Source: CBDBZL01 sp031399025 (GTDB lineage: Bacteria; Pseudomonadota; Alphaproteobacteria; Sphingomonadales; Sphingomonadaceae). Taken from it: a stretch of 64,000 bases of DNA. Of the stretch, positions 1-9,294 are shown piece after piece. Numbering within the stretch: position 1 is the first letter of the stretch; each line of letters begins with the position of its first letter. The notes below the pieces were generated by a model. The model made no database searches. It had not been told where the DNA came from and saw nothing but the letters and a program-made list of their open reading frames with translations. The stretch is taken from assembly GCA_031399025.1 (NCBI GenBank), contig JANNOJ010000050.1, forward strand, positions 1 through 64,000. Reading direction: 5' to 3'. Position numbers and translations under genes: made by a program.

Positions 1-141
1 GTCGTCGACCTCCAGGCCGCCATCAACCGCTTCATCAAGGAGCATAACCAGCAGCCCCAACCATTCACCTGGCGCGCTAATCCCAATGACATCATCGCCG
101 CAGTCAGGCGCGGGCACCAAACGTTGGAATCAATCCACTAG
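1..141 (+). mobile_element. IS630-family transposase, C-terminal end (cut by window edge)
   Basis: Frame 1 is open from the first base to a TAG at 139-141 and encodes 46 residues. The segments AINRFIKEHN, PFTW, IIAAVRRGHQ and a final ESIH are typical of the C-terminus of IS630 (Tc1/mariner-like DDE) transposases. The catalytic residues would lie to the left of the window. The stop codon lies directly against sequence encoding the start of fdhD on the other strand, so this element's right end appears to be the insertion that truncates fdhD. The terminal inverted repeat cannot be confirmed because the left end is not visible. Confidence 0.75.
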
Positions 142-273
142 GTCGGCGGGAGTGGCCATCATCACCGCGTATGAGAGGCCGTTGAATTCGAGCGCAACCG
201 GAGCTTCTGGCACCCATTTGCGAGTTATGCCCGCCGCCCTGCCATCGGGCGCGAATTCGATTGGCTCGCCCAT
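139..273 (-). pseudogene. fdhD: fdhD 5' fragment (formate dehydrogenase accessory sulfurtransferase), truncated by IS630
   Basis: Reading from ATG at 273, 45 codons encode an FdhD N-terminus. It contains APVALEFNG and SYAVMMATPADL, the conserved start of the family. Family knowledge: FdhD is about 270 residues and transfers sulfur from the cysteine desulfurase IscS to the molybdenum cofactor, a step needed for formate dehydrogenase activity. At 139-141 the reading runs into the end of the IS630 element and stops at 130-132, so the catalytic CxxC loop and the rest of the protein are absent here. The remainder may lie beyond the insertion, outside the window. It is the last gene of the minus-strand fds operon. 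Confidence 0.8.
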
Positions 274-283
274 CTTTTCTAAT

Positions 284-375
284 CCCGCTCACCCTGAGCT
301 TGTCGAAGGGTTGCCCTTCTCCTCGCGCGTGGGATCAAGGAACAGCGGTCCTTCGACAAGCTCTGGACGAGCGGG
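284..375. repeat. REP-like inverted repeat
   Basis: Two arms of about 26 bases (284-310 and 350-375) are near-perfect reverse complements around a loop of about 40 bases. The core GAGCTTGTCGAAGG reappears inverted as CCTTCGACAAGCTC. I recall this core as a common dispersed palindromic repeat in sphingomonad and related genomes. It lies between the fdsD stop and the fdhD start, so a transcript would carry a long hairpin inside the operon. Confidence 0.7.
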
Positions 376-393
376 TTGGGGCCGTGAGCACAT

Positions 394-723
394 TCAGCCC
401 GCGTCGGAATGGCCGATCTCGTGGGCCGAGTTGAACTGCGTGGCGCGGGTCTGGTGCTCGGGGTGGTTGCCGCGCGCCAGGTACTCGATCGCCGCCCCAG
501 CCACCGGGCTAAGGGCGGTGCGCCCCGCCCCGGCCCCATCTGCTGCAATGTTGGCGAAGATCATCGCCTTCATCCGCGGGTCCCAGTACATGTCGATGTG
601 GTCGGCCGTCGCCAGCACCGCCTTGTGGTGACCGTAGGCCATGAAGTTGCGGGCGATCTGGTCGGCCATGTAGCGCAGCCGGGCCGGGGTGCCGACGCCG
701 GTGCCGTGGTTCTCTTCGCTCAC
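394..723 (-). CDS. fdsD: NAD-dependent formate dehydrogenase delta subunit FdsD
   Basis: A GTG start at 723 overlaps the fdsA stop as GTGA, giving 109 residues. The segments RYMADQIARNF and WDPRMKAMI match the FdsD core (helix plus WDPRMR motif). The family is usually 65-85 residues. Here a C-terminal tail of about 35 residues is added, so the end may be a read-through or a divergent variant. FdsD is a small subunit of the cytoplasmic molybdenum/NAD formate dehydrogenase, thought to help cofactor insertion or stability. The frame is intact although its partner fdsA is heavily deleted. Confidence 0.8.
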   Translation of the reverse strand: MSEENHGTGVGTPARLRYMADQIARNFMAYGHHKAVLATADHIDMYWDPRMKAMIFANIAADGAGAGRTALSPVAGAAIEYLARGNHPEHQTRATQFNSAHEIGHSDAG

Positions 724-1922
724 TCGGCCGGCTCCCGCGCCGCCCCGGCGGCGATGCGGCGCGAGCGGTCGGACCGTTCCCGATAGTCCTCCTGCCAGTC
801 GGTCGGGCCGTTGGAGGCGGTCACCTGCACCGCCGTCACCTTGTATTCGGGGCAATTGGTGGCCCAGTCGGAATAGTCGGTGGTGACCACGTTCGCCTGG
901 GTCACGGGGTGGTAGAAGGTGGTGTAGACGACGCCCGGCGCGACCTTGTCGGTGACGTGGACCCGCAGCGTGGTCTCGCCGGTGCGGCTGGCGAGCTTGG
1001 CCCAGTCGCCGTCCGCGAGGCCGCGGTTCTCGGCATCGGTCGGGTGCATTTCCAGCAGGTCTTCCCGGTGCCAGACGACGTTCTGCGTCCGCCGGGTCTG
1101 CGCGCCGACATTGTACTGGCTGAGGGTGCGCCCGGTGGTGAGCAGCAGGGGGTAGCGCGGGCCGGTCTTCTCGTCGGTGGGGACGTAGTCGGTCACCACG
1201 AACATGCCCTTGCTGCGCACGAAGGCGTCGATGTGCATCACCGGCGAGCCTTCGGGGTGGGCCGCGTTGACCGGCCACTGGACCGAGCCGCGCTCCTCCA
1301 GCAGCTCCCAACTGAGGCCCGAGAAACTCGGCGTCAGGCGGGCGATCTCGGCGATGATCTCGCGCGGGTGGGTGTAGTTCCAATCGGCGCCCAGCGCATT
1401 GGCGAGCGCCTGGGTGACCTCCCAGTCCTCCAGACCCTGACCGGGGGGGCCGTTGGCCGGCTCCATCACCTTCCTCACCGGCTGGATGCGGCGCTCGGCA
1501 TTGGTGAAGGTGCCGTTCTTCTCCAGGAAGGTGGAGCCCGGCAGGAAGACGTGGGCGTAATTGGCGGTCTCGTTGAGGAACAGGTCGTGGACGATGACGC
1601 ATTCCATCGCCGCCAGGCCGGCCGCGACGTGCTGGGTGTTGGGATCGGACTGGAGGATGGCCTCGCCCTGGATGTAGATCGCCTTGAAGCTGCCATCGAC
1701 CGCGGCATCGAGCATGTTGGGAATGCGCAGGCCCGGGTTGGGGTCGAGGCTGACGCCCCAGTCGGCCTCGAACGACGCGCGGGTGGCGCTGTCGGAAAGG
1801 TGGCGGTAGCCGGGCAGCTCGTGCGGGAAGGAGCCCATGTCGCGCCCGTCGATGGTGAGGCTCACCAGCGTGTCGGAATCGACCGCGGGCGTGCCGAAAT
1901 CCTGCTGGCGCTCAAATCCCAT
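720..1922 (-). pseudogene. fdsA: fdsA (formate dehydrogenase alpha subunit) with a large internal in-frame deletion
   Basis: ATG at 1922 follows GGAGAGGG, and the frame runs 400 codons. Residues 1-27 (MGFERQQDFGTP..LVSLTIDGR) are a normal FdsA N-terminus. They join directly to GSFPHELPGYR, which in full proteins lies several hundred residues further on. From there a normal C-terminal half follows (GLRIPNM, QSDPNTQHV, FLNETANYAHVFLPGS, NGTFTNAERRI, YVPTDEKTGPRYPLLLTTGR). Full FdsA is about 950 residues, so roughly 550 codons are missing. The lost part holds the 2Fe-2S and 4Fe-4S domains and the molybdopterin half with the active-site Cys/Sec, so formate oxidation is not expected. The 5' end overlaps mobA by 11 bases and the 3' end overlaps fdsD. 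Confidence 0.88.
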
Positions 1923-2457
1923 CGTCCCTCTCCATCGCGGCGCGCTCGGCTTGGGCGAGATCGGCCGGAGTATTGATATTTGCAGGCGGCCGATCGCCTC
2001 GCACGGGCCGCGCTCGCGCGGCCTCAGCAAAGGCGAACATCGAGTGGCGTCCTGCACCCTGGAGGATCGCCTCGACAACCGATGCGGCTTCCCTCGTCCA
2101 ATGCCCGACAACGGGCTGCGTTTCAAGGTAGGCGGGCGCGGGCGAAAGAATGCGCGGCAGATCGGCGGGCAGGAGCACGCAATCCACCGCGATGGTGAGC
2201 ACGGTGGGATAGCCCTCGTCCTGGGCGAAGCGCAGCGCGGCGGCGATGCCGGCGAGCGGCCCCATGCCGGGGCGCGGCCAGTCGGGCAGGCAGGGCGCGG
2301 GGTCGGTCGGGCGCCCGGCGATGACGACATGCTCGCACCAGCCCGCCAGCCGATCGACCGCGCGTGCGAGGAGGGTGTGGCCGGCCAGTTCCGCGAGCGC
2401 CTTGTCGCTGCCGAAGCGGGCGGAGCGGCCACCCGCCAGGACGCAGCCCAGGATCAT
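1912..2457 (-). CDS. mobA: molybdenum cofactor guanylyltransferase MobA
   Basis: An intact 181-residue protein that attaches GMP to molybdopterin to make the MGD cofactor used by formate dehydrogenase. The nucleotide-binding LAGGRSxRFGxDKA motif is at residues 7-20, GPLAGIAAAL is central, and the conserved NINTPADL is near the C-terminus. The usual D-x-P/FLP motif reads VDCVLLP. The length is slightly below the family norm (190-200). It sits inside the fds operon, starting 10 bases after the fdsB stop and overlapping the fdsA start. It may now serve other molybdoenzymes, or no longer be needed. Confidence 0.9.
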   Translation of the reverse strand: MILGCVLAGGRSARFGSDKALAELAGHTLLARAVDRLAGWCEHVVIAGRPTDPAPCLPDWPRPGMGPLAGIAAALRFAQDEGYPTVLTIAVDCVLLPADLPRILSPAPAYLETQPVVGHWTREAASVVEAILQGAGRHSMFAFAEAARARPVRGDRPPANINTPADLAQAERAAMERDDGI

Positions 2458-2467
2458 GCGCTCACGA

Positions 2468-4026
2468 TCATCCCGTGACCTTGTCGAGCGCCTTTTCGAC
2501 GCGCGCGGGCTCGCGGGTGAAATCCTCCGGCCATTGGCGCAGGGCGCTCACACCGGGTAGGGCGTGGAACCGCCGAGCGCGCAGAGCGAGCCGAACTTCA
2601 TCGTCTCGCACAGGTCGGTCAGCAGGCCGATCTCGTCGCCCGCGCCGCGGCCCGCCTGCTTGGGCGCGTTGTGCATCTGGGGCATGAGCTCGAGCGTGTC
2701 GCGCCGGCGGCCGCCGCTGCGGATCCGCTCGATCACCTCGACCCCGCGGATCGCGCCGATGCGGCACGGCGTGCACTTGCCGCAGCTTTCCGCCGCTCAG
2801 AACTCCATGGCGAAGCGGGCCATTTCGAGCATGTCGGTGGCATCGTCGAACACGGTGAGCCCGCCATGGCCGACGAGCGCGTCGGCGGCGGTGTATTCCT
2901 CGTAATCGAAGCGCAGGTCGAACCGGTCGGGGTGGAGGTAGGCGCCGAGCGGCCCGCCGACCTGCACCGCCTTGACCGGCGGCCGGAATAGGTGCCGCCG
3001 CCGATGTCGTAGACCAGCTCGCGCAGGGTGATGCCGAAGCCGACCTCGTAGAGCCCGCCGTGCCTGACGTTGCCGGCGAGCTGGATCGGCATGGTCCCCT
3101 TGGAACGGCCCATGCCGTGGCCCTGGTAGTGCGCGGCGCCGCCCTCGGCGATGATGTGCGGCGCCGCCATCAGCGTGAGCACGTTGTTGACCAAGGTTGG
3201 CTTGCCGAACAGCCCCTCGAGGGCGGGCAGCGGCGGCTTGGCGCGCACTTCGCCGCGCCTGCCTTCGAGCGAGTTGAGCAGGCTGGTCTCCTCGCCGCAG
3301 ACATAGGCGCCCGCGCCCACGCGCACCTCGCAGCGGAACGGGGCGATGATGTGCGCGCACAGCTCCAGCGCGGCGTTCAGCTTGCCGATGGCGTCGGGAT
3401 ATTCGCTGCGGACGTAGATGTAGCCCTGGTCGGCGCCCACCGCCGCGGCGGCGATGGCCATGCCCTCGAGCAGCTGGAACGGGTCGCCCTCCATCGCCAT
3501 CCGGTCGGCGAAGGTGCCGCTATCGCCCTCGTCGGCGTTGCAGACGATGTATTTGCGCGCGCCCGCGGCCCTGAACACGGTCTGCCACTTGATGCCGGCG
3601 GGAAAGCCCGCGCCGCCGCGGCCCCGCAGGCCCGAACGGGTGATCTCCTCGACGATCGCCTCCCGGCCGATCCGCCGCGCGCGCGCGCCCCTGCCAGCCG
3701 TCGCTGGCGGCGTAATCCTCCAGGCTCAGCGGCCGGGTCTTGCCGGCGCGGGCGAAGGTGAGCCGGGTCTGGCCGGCGATGAACGGGTGCGCGTTGATCG
3801 GGCCGATGCACAGGTCATCCGCCCCGCCGGCCGCGATCTCGGCGACGCGATCGGGCGTGACCGGACCCCAGCCGACCCCGTCGATCTCGACCAGCGGCTC
3901 GAGCCAATGCATCCCCCAGCTGGAGACGCGGTGGATCTCGTGGCCCTCGGCGGCGAAGGCCTCGGCGAGCCGGTCGGCACCGGCCGCGCGGGCGAGGGCG
4001 TCGTCGGCGATGCGGACGATGGTCAT
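2468..4026 (-). pseudogene. fdsB: fdsB (formate dehydrogenase beta subunit, NuoF-like), multiply broken
   Basis: The reading starts at ATG 4026, overlapping the fdsG stop as ATGA. It is recognisable throughout as FdsB: the NAD- and FMN-binding region RGRGGAGFPAG...CNADEGDSGTF, CGEETSLLNSLEG, LVNNVLT, and the 4Fe-4S motif CGKCTPC. The frame is broken four times. There is an indel in a GCGCGC tract near 3674-3690. One base is missing near 2980, where RPVKAV loses a C. A TGA at 2797-2799 replaces the Cys codon in EFCAAESCGKC. One base is missing at 2550/2551, before SALRQWPEDF. The intact subunit would pass electrons from the alpha subunit to NAD+. No functional product is expected. Confidence 0.9.
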
Positions 4027-4451
4027 GCGGTCTCCACCAGGCGGACGACGGCGGCCTGGTCGATCCGGACGTGCAGCGTGTCGCCGGTGCGCGCGGCCGG
4101 GCCGGCGCTGCACAGGCCAAGGCAATAGACGGTGGCGATGCGCACCCGGTCGCCCGCGGCGGTGGCGGCCTGCGTGATCAGCCGCTCCACGCCGCGCGCC
4201 TGGCAGGCTTCCGCGCGGCAGATCTGCACCACCGGGCGCGGATCCTTGGCGGGGGTGAAATCGGGGTAGAAGCTGACCACGCCATGGATTTCGGCGCGGC
4301 TGAGATTGAGGCCCAGCGCGATGACGGCTTGGGCCGCGGCATCGACGCAGCCGAATTCGCGCTGGACGGCGTGGAGGACGGGCAGGAGCGGGCCTTCTTT
4401 GCCGAGATGGTCGGCGATGATCCCGCCGAGGCGCCGTTCCCGGTCGCTCAT
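4023..4451 (-). CDS. fdsG: formate dehydrogenase gamma subunit FdsG (NuoE-like, 2Fe-2S)
   Basis: ATG at 4451 gives 142 residues; a longer upstream reading to 4538 overlaps fghA and is not supported. It is a thioredoxin-like 2Fe-2S protein of the NuoE family. The four cluster cysteines are visible as CRAEAC (about residue 87) and YCLGLC (about 117), and HGVVSFYPDF precedes them. In the intact enzyme it carries electrons between the alpha and beta subunits. It begins 4 bases after the fghA stop and overlaps the fdsB start, so it is translationally coupled in the operon. The frame is undamaged. Confidence 0.9.
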   Translation of the reverse strand: MSDRERRLGGIIADHLGKEGPLLPVLHAVQREFGCVDAAAQAVIALGLNLSRAEIHGVVSFYPDFTPAKDPRPVVQICRAEACQARGVERLITQAATAAGDRVRIATVYCLGLCSAGPAARTGDTLHVRIDQAAVVRLVETA

Positions 4452-4455
4452 GGCG

Positions 4456-5289
4456 CTAGTCCTTAAGCCGTTCGGCGTGCCAGGCAATATGTTCGCCCAT
4501 GAAGGTGGAGACGAAGAAGTAGGAATGATCGTAGCCATCCTGCATCCGGATGGTCGCGGCGATGCCGGCCCTGGCGCAGGCCTCTTCGAGCAGGTGCGTC
4601 CTCAGCTGTTGGTCGAGGAAATCGTCGGCGGCGCCCTGGTCGATCAGCAGCTCGGGCAGGCGGGCGCCGTCTTCGATAAGGGCGCAGGCATCGTATGCGC
4701 GCCAGGTCTGGCGATCTTCGCCCAGGTAGCCGCCGAGCGCCTTCTCGCCCCAGGGCACCTGCGAGGGTGCGACGATGGGCGAGAACGCGCTCGTGGAGCG
4801 GAAGCGGCCGGGGTTGCGCAGGCTGATGGTGAGCGCGCCGTGGCCGCCCATCGAGTGGCCGGTGATGCCCTGGCGGGCCATCGCGACGGGGAAGTGTTCG
4901 GCCAGCACCGCGGGCAGCTCGACCTCGAGGTAGCGGCGCATCCTGAAGTGCTCGGCCCAGGGTTGTCGCGTTGCGTCAAGGTAGAAACCGGCGCCCTGGC
5001 CGAAATCGTAACCCTTGGCATCGGGCACGTTTTCACCCCGCGGCGAGGTGTCGGGCGCGGCCAGGACGATGCCGTGCTGCGTGCAGGCGGCGCGGTATTC
5101 GCCCTTCTCCATGACGTTGGCGTGGGTGCAGGTGAGGCCCGAAAGATACCACAGCACCGGCAGCTGTTCGCCCGGCGCATGGTCGGGCACGAACACCGCA
5201 AAGGTCATCGGCGTGCCGGTAGCCGCGCTGGCGTGACGATAGACGCCCTGGGTCCCGCCGTGGCTGCGCTGGGTGCTGACGGTCTCCAC
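4456..5289 (-). CDS. fghA: S-formylglutathione hydrolase
   Basis: Serine esterase (esterase D family, alpha/beta hydrolase) that splits S-formylglutathione into formate and glutathione, the second step of glutathione-dependent formaldehyde detoxification. GTG at 5289, directly after the upstream stop, gives 277 residues, the normal family length; the longer upstream reading has no homologous content. The N-terminus RSHGGTQGVYRH, the oxyanion segment YLSGLTCTHANVMEKG, the nucleophile motif GHSMGGHGA and the catalytic His in DGYDHSYFF are all present. It follows frmA and the VOC gene in the operon and should make the formate that the broken Fds enzyme can no longer oxidise. Confidence 0.93.
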   Translation of the reverse strand: METVSTQRSHGGTQGVYRHASAATGTPMTFAVFVPDHAPGEQLPVLWYLSGLTCTHANVMEKGEYRAACTQHGIVLAAPDTSPRGENVPDAKGYDFGQGAGFYLDATRQPWAEHFRMRRYLEVELPAVLAEHFPVAMARQGITGHSMGGHGALTISLRNPGRFRSTSAFSPIVAPSQVPWGEKALGGYLGEDRQTWRAYDACALIEDGARLPELLIDQGAADDFLDQQLRTHLLEEACARAGIAATIRMQDGYDHSYFFVSTFMGEHIAWHAERLKD

Positions 5290-5290
5290 C

Positions 5291-5674
5291 TCAGCCTGCC
5301 GCCAAATTGGTGGTGAAGCAGGCGAGCTTGTTGCCCACCGGATCGCGCAGATAGGCCCCGTAGAGCTTGGCGTACTCCATGTCGCGGCGGCCGGGCGCGC
5401 CTTCATCCACCCCGCCATGCGCGAGGCCCGCGGCGTGCCAGGCATCCACCGCGGCCTGATCGCGCGCGGCAAGGCCAATGGTGCCGCCATTGGCATGGGT
5501 GGCCGCCTGGCCATCGCGCGGGCGGTTGACCATGAACATCCCGCCATCCGGCTGACCGTACCAGGCGCCGGTGGGGTGACGATTGCCGGCGACGCCAAGC
5601 GCGGCGAAGGTCGCATCGTAGAACGCGGCGGAAAGGTCGGGGTCGTTGCAGCCGACGACGACGTGGGTGAACAT
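5291..5674 (-). CDS. VOC (glyoxalase-like) family protein
   Basis: 127 residues from ATG 5674. A vicinal-oxygen-chelate fold is suggested by the start FTHVVVGCNDPDLSAAFYDATFAALGV and the end YLRDPVGNKLACF, both typical of glyoxalase/bleomycin-resistance proteins. The substrate is unknown. Small VOC proteins often sit between frmA and fghA in proteobacterial formaldehyde operons, so a role with glutathione adducts is a reasonable inference. Its stop is followed after one base by the fghA start. Confidence 0.8.
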   Translation of the reverse strand: MFTHVVVGCNDPDLSAAFYDATFAALGVAGNRHPTGAWYGQPDGGMFMVNRPRDGQAATHANGGTIGLAARDQAAVDAWHAAGLAHGGVDEGAPGRRDMEYAKLYGAYLRDPVGNKLACFTTNLAAG

Positions 5675-5681
5675 CGTGCCG

Positions 5682-5771
5682 CTACTCCGCCGGAGCCACG
5701 CGCGGGCCGGCGTCGGGCGGCCCGGCGCCCGCCTGGTCGCCCGCGCTATCGCGCAGACAGGCGCTGAACAT
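5682..5771 (-). CDS. possible 29-residue small protein between frmA and the VOC gene
   Basis: After the frmA stop, AAGGAG lies 8 bases before ATG 5771, a good ribosome binding site, and a 29-codon frame runs to TAG at 5682. The peptide starts MFSACLRDSAGDQ and becomes Pro/Ala/Gly-rich. It has one Cys and no recognised domain. The next gene starts 8 bases further on. It may be a true small gene, or only a translational bridge that keeps ribosomes moving from frmA to the VOC gene. Confidence 0.35.
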   Translation of the reverse strand: MFSACLRDSAGDQAGAGPPDAGPRVAPAE

Positions 5772-5798
5772 GCGTCGAACTCCTTAGTAGACCACCAC

Positions 5799-6911
<1,113 letters not shown>

Positions 6912-6996
6912 CGGCACTTCCCTCTGCTTGCTAGCGCCAACCGTTGCGGCGCTAGATAGCTGGAACGCTGCCGCGCGCCAGCCCCCGCCCGCTTGC

Positions 6997-8397
6997 TCAC
7001 GCTGCCCGGCGGAGCGGCGCTCCGGCTGCCGCATCGTTTGTCGGCAGGGGTGCGGATTGGACCAATTCCTCGTCCGCATCGGTCACCGGCAGGAACCACA
7101 GCAGCACGGCGCCGAGCACCGCGCCGGAGCACATGATGAGCGAGACCGCGAGCAGTTCGGCATCGCCCAACCAGGTGAACAGCAAGCCAGCGATGATCGG
7201 CGAGCCGGCCGCGCCCACCCGGCCCACGCCGAGCACGAAGCCCGTTCCGGTCCCGCGGGCATAGGCCGGGAAGCCGCGGGCGAAGGCGGCGTAGAAGCCC
7301 ACGATGGCGGCGTTGAGGAAGAACATCGTGAAGAAGGCGGCCGTGCGCCACTGGTCGAGCGTGTCATGGCCGATCCCGAACCAGGCGACCGCCAGCACTC
7401 CCAGCAGGGCGGCGATGATGGTCGGGCCCTTGATGTCGAACTGCTTGAGCAGAAAGCCGAACAGGAACCCGCCCAGCGCGCCGCCGATATTGGCATAGGT
7501 GAGGCTGCTGGCCGAATCGGGCTGGCTGTACCCGGCGCCGGCCACGATGGTGGGGGCGAACTTGAGGATGTAGTAGAAGGTCGACGTGTGGAACATGTAG
7601 CCAAAGGCCAGCAGCAGGGTGACCTTGCGCAGCCTGGGCTTGGCCAGGATGTCGGTCACCCTGGGTTGCGGCCCCGTCTCGATCACCGCGGGCAGCGCGG
7701 CGATTTCGGGCTTGGCGAGGGTGCGCAGCGACCGGTTGACCCGCTCCAGCGCGCCAGGCTTGTTCTGCGTGGCGAGGAAGGCCGGAGTTTCGGGCACCAG
7801 GGCGATGACCAGCGGGATCATCGCCACGGTCACGACCGAGCCGAACAGGAACACCGCGCGCCAGTCGTACTCCACCAGCAGCCAGCCCTGCGCCGCGAAG
7901 CCGCCGATGACGCCGCCCAGCGGATAGCCGATGACGTAGAGCGCCATGGAGATGGACCGCCCCTTCTTGCTGGTGGTCTCGGCCACCACCGCATTGGTCG
8001 CGGCCAGCATGCCGCCGATGCCCAGGCCGGTGATGAAGCGCCAGGCGGTGATCGGGGTGATCGCATCGACCAGGTGCGCCATGTACATGCCGAGGGCCAT
8101 GATCACCAGGCAGATGAGCATGGTCGGCTTGCGGCCGATCTGGTCGGCGAGGCCGCCCAGGATGACCGAGCCGAAGCCCATCCCCACCAGCTCGGCCGAA
8201 AGCATGATGCCGAGCGCCGCGCGCTCGATCCCCCAATCGGCGGCGATACCGGGCGCGGCAAAGGCGCTGGACAGCACGTCGAACCCGTCGAGCGCGTTCA
8301 GCATCACCATCAGCAGGACGACGAGCATCTGGCGAAAGCCCATCGGCGTGTCGTTGATAGCGGCGACGGGGTTGTTTGCGCCCCGGGCTGCGGCCAT
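6997..8397 (-). CDS. MFS transporter, aromatic acid:H+ symporter-like (AAHS)
   Basis: 466 residues from ATG 8397, with 12 hydrophobic segments. The AAHS-type first helix motif (LDGFDVLSSAFAAPGIAADWGI) and the loop motif GGLADQIGRKP are present. Members of this family (PcaK, BenK, VanK) import protocatechuate, benzoate, vanillate and similar acids. It lies just upstream of frmA in the same direction. Because demethylation of methoxylated aromatics releases formaldehyde, transport of a methoxylated aromatic acid is an attractive inference but not shown. The substrate cannot be read from the sequence. Confidence 0.8.
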   Translation of the reverse strand: MAAARGANNPVAAINDTPMGFRQMLVVLLMVMLNALDGFDVLSSAFAAPGIAADWGIERAALGIMLSAELVGMGFGSVILGGLADQIGRKPTMLICLVIMALGMYMAHLVDAITPITAWRFITGLGIGGMLAATNAVVAETTSKKGRSISMALYVIGYPLGGVIGGFAAQGWLLVEYDWRAVFLFGSVVTVAMIPLVIALVPETPAFLATQNKPGALERVNRSLRTLAKPEIAALPAVIETGPQPRVTDILAKPRLRKVTLLLAFGYMFHTSTFYYILKFAPTIVAGAGYSQPDSASSLTYANIGGALGGFLFGFLLKQFDIKGPTIIAALLGVLAVAWFGIGHDTLDQWRTAAFFTMFFLNAAIVGFYAAFARGFPAYARGTGTGFVLGVGRVGAAGSPIIAGLLFTWLGDAELLAVSLIMCSGAVLGAVLLWFLPVTDADEELVQSAPLPTNDAAAGAPLRRAA

Positions 8398-8670
8398 GTG
8401 TCGTCCTCTCGATCTTGCCGCGATCATTCGGGGATTCGGGCGCGCAATTCCACTTGTTTTTGATTCGGTCCGGCCGCCGTGTCCCCCGCTTGCCTCATCC
8501 GCCACCCGGCATACATTCGGCCGCAAGAAGAGCCGCATGGCGCGCTATGCCAGCGGTATCAGGTTTGTGGGTGGCGGGTGACCTGACGGCTTGTCCGTAG
8601 GTGCCACAAGGCGCACGGGAACGCACTGCCGGTTCGATGGCTGTGTGGTGAACAGCAGATGGAGGAACAC

Positions 8671-9294
8671 TTGCGCAAAATCCTGACCAACCCTGCATAC
8701 CTGGCAATCGGCCTTTCGCTCGGCCTTGCCGCCTGCAGCGCGCCCGAGGAAGCCACCGACGAGGCCGCGGCCGATCCCGTGGCGAGCGAGACGGGGCTTG
8801 CGGCTGCGCCGAGGCAGGCCGTCGCCATGCTGATGACCGCCGACGGCACGGAAGTCGGCACCGCCACCGCCAGCGCCGAGGGCGACAGCGTTTCGATCCG
8901 CATCGAGGGCGCGGACATGCCGCCCGGCGAGCACGGCGTGCATGTCCACACCACCGGCCTGTGCGAGGGCCCGGCGTTCACCAGCGCCGGCGGCCATTGG
9001 AACCCCGCGGGCGCGACGCATGGCCTCGAGGACCCGGCCGGCCAGCATGCGGGCGACATGCCCAATCTCGAGATTGCCGAGGACGGCACCGGCTCGCTGA
9101 CCTACACGCTGGCCGGCGGCGCGACCTTCGAAGGACTGATGGATGCCGACGGGTCGGCCTTCTTAATTCACGCAATGCCCGACGATCAGGTTACCGACCC
9201 CTCGGGCGATAGCGGCGACCGGATCGCCTGCGGCGTGTTCGAGGTCTCGGGCGGCGACGGGGTTGCCGAACCGGGCGAAGCTGCGACGATGTGA
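8671..9294 (+). CDS. sodC: Cu/Zn superoxide dismutase, lipoprotein
   Basis: 207 residues from TTG 8671. I prefer this start over ATG 8659 because GGAGG lies 5 bases before the TTG and the N-terminus MRKILTNP... is then a normal lipoprotein signal, with lipobox LAAC at about residues 18-21. The mature enzyme shows the Cu/Zn ligands in EHGVHVHTTG, SAGGHWNP, the zinc loop region ending HAGDMPN, and FLIHA, plus the C-terminal TDPSGDSGDRIACGV with the disulfide Cys. It converts superoxide to peroxide in the periplasm, anchored to a membrane. It is divergent from the MFS/frmA operon. Confidence 0.9.
   Translation: MRKILTNPAYLAIGLSLGLAACSAPEEATDEAAADPVASETGLAAAPRQAVAMLMTADGTEVGTATASAEGDSVSIRIEGADMPPGEHGVHVHTTGLCEGPAFTSAGGHWNPAGATHGLEDPAGQHAGDMPNLEIAEDGTGSLTYTLAGGATFEGLMDADGSAFLIHAMPDDQVTDPSGDSGDRIACGVFEVSGGDGVAEPGEAATM

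Noticed and set aside
2468..4026. fdsB frameshifts as pure sequencing error
   Set aside because: Cannot be excluded without reads, but the lesions cluster in one gene next to a large deletion and an IS insertion, while the rest of the window is frame-clean.
4456..5616. 386-residue version of FghA starting at 5616
   Set aside because: The extra 109 residues overlap the VOC gene out of frame and have no family content; GTG 5289 gives the normal length.
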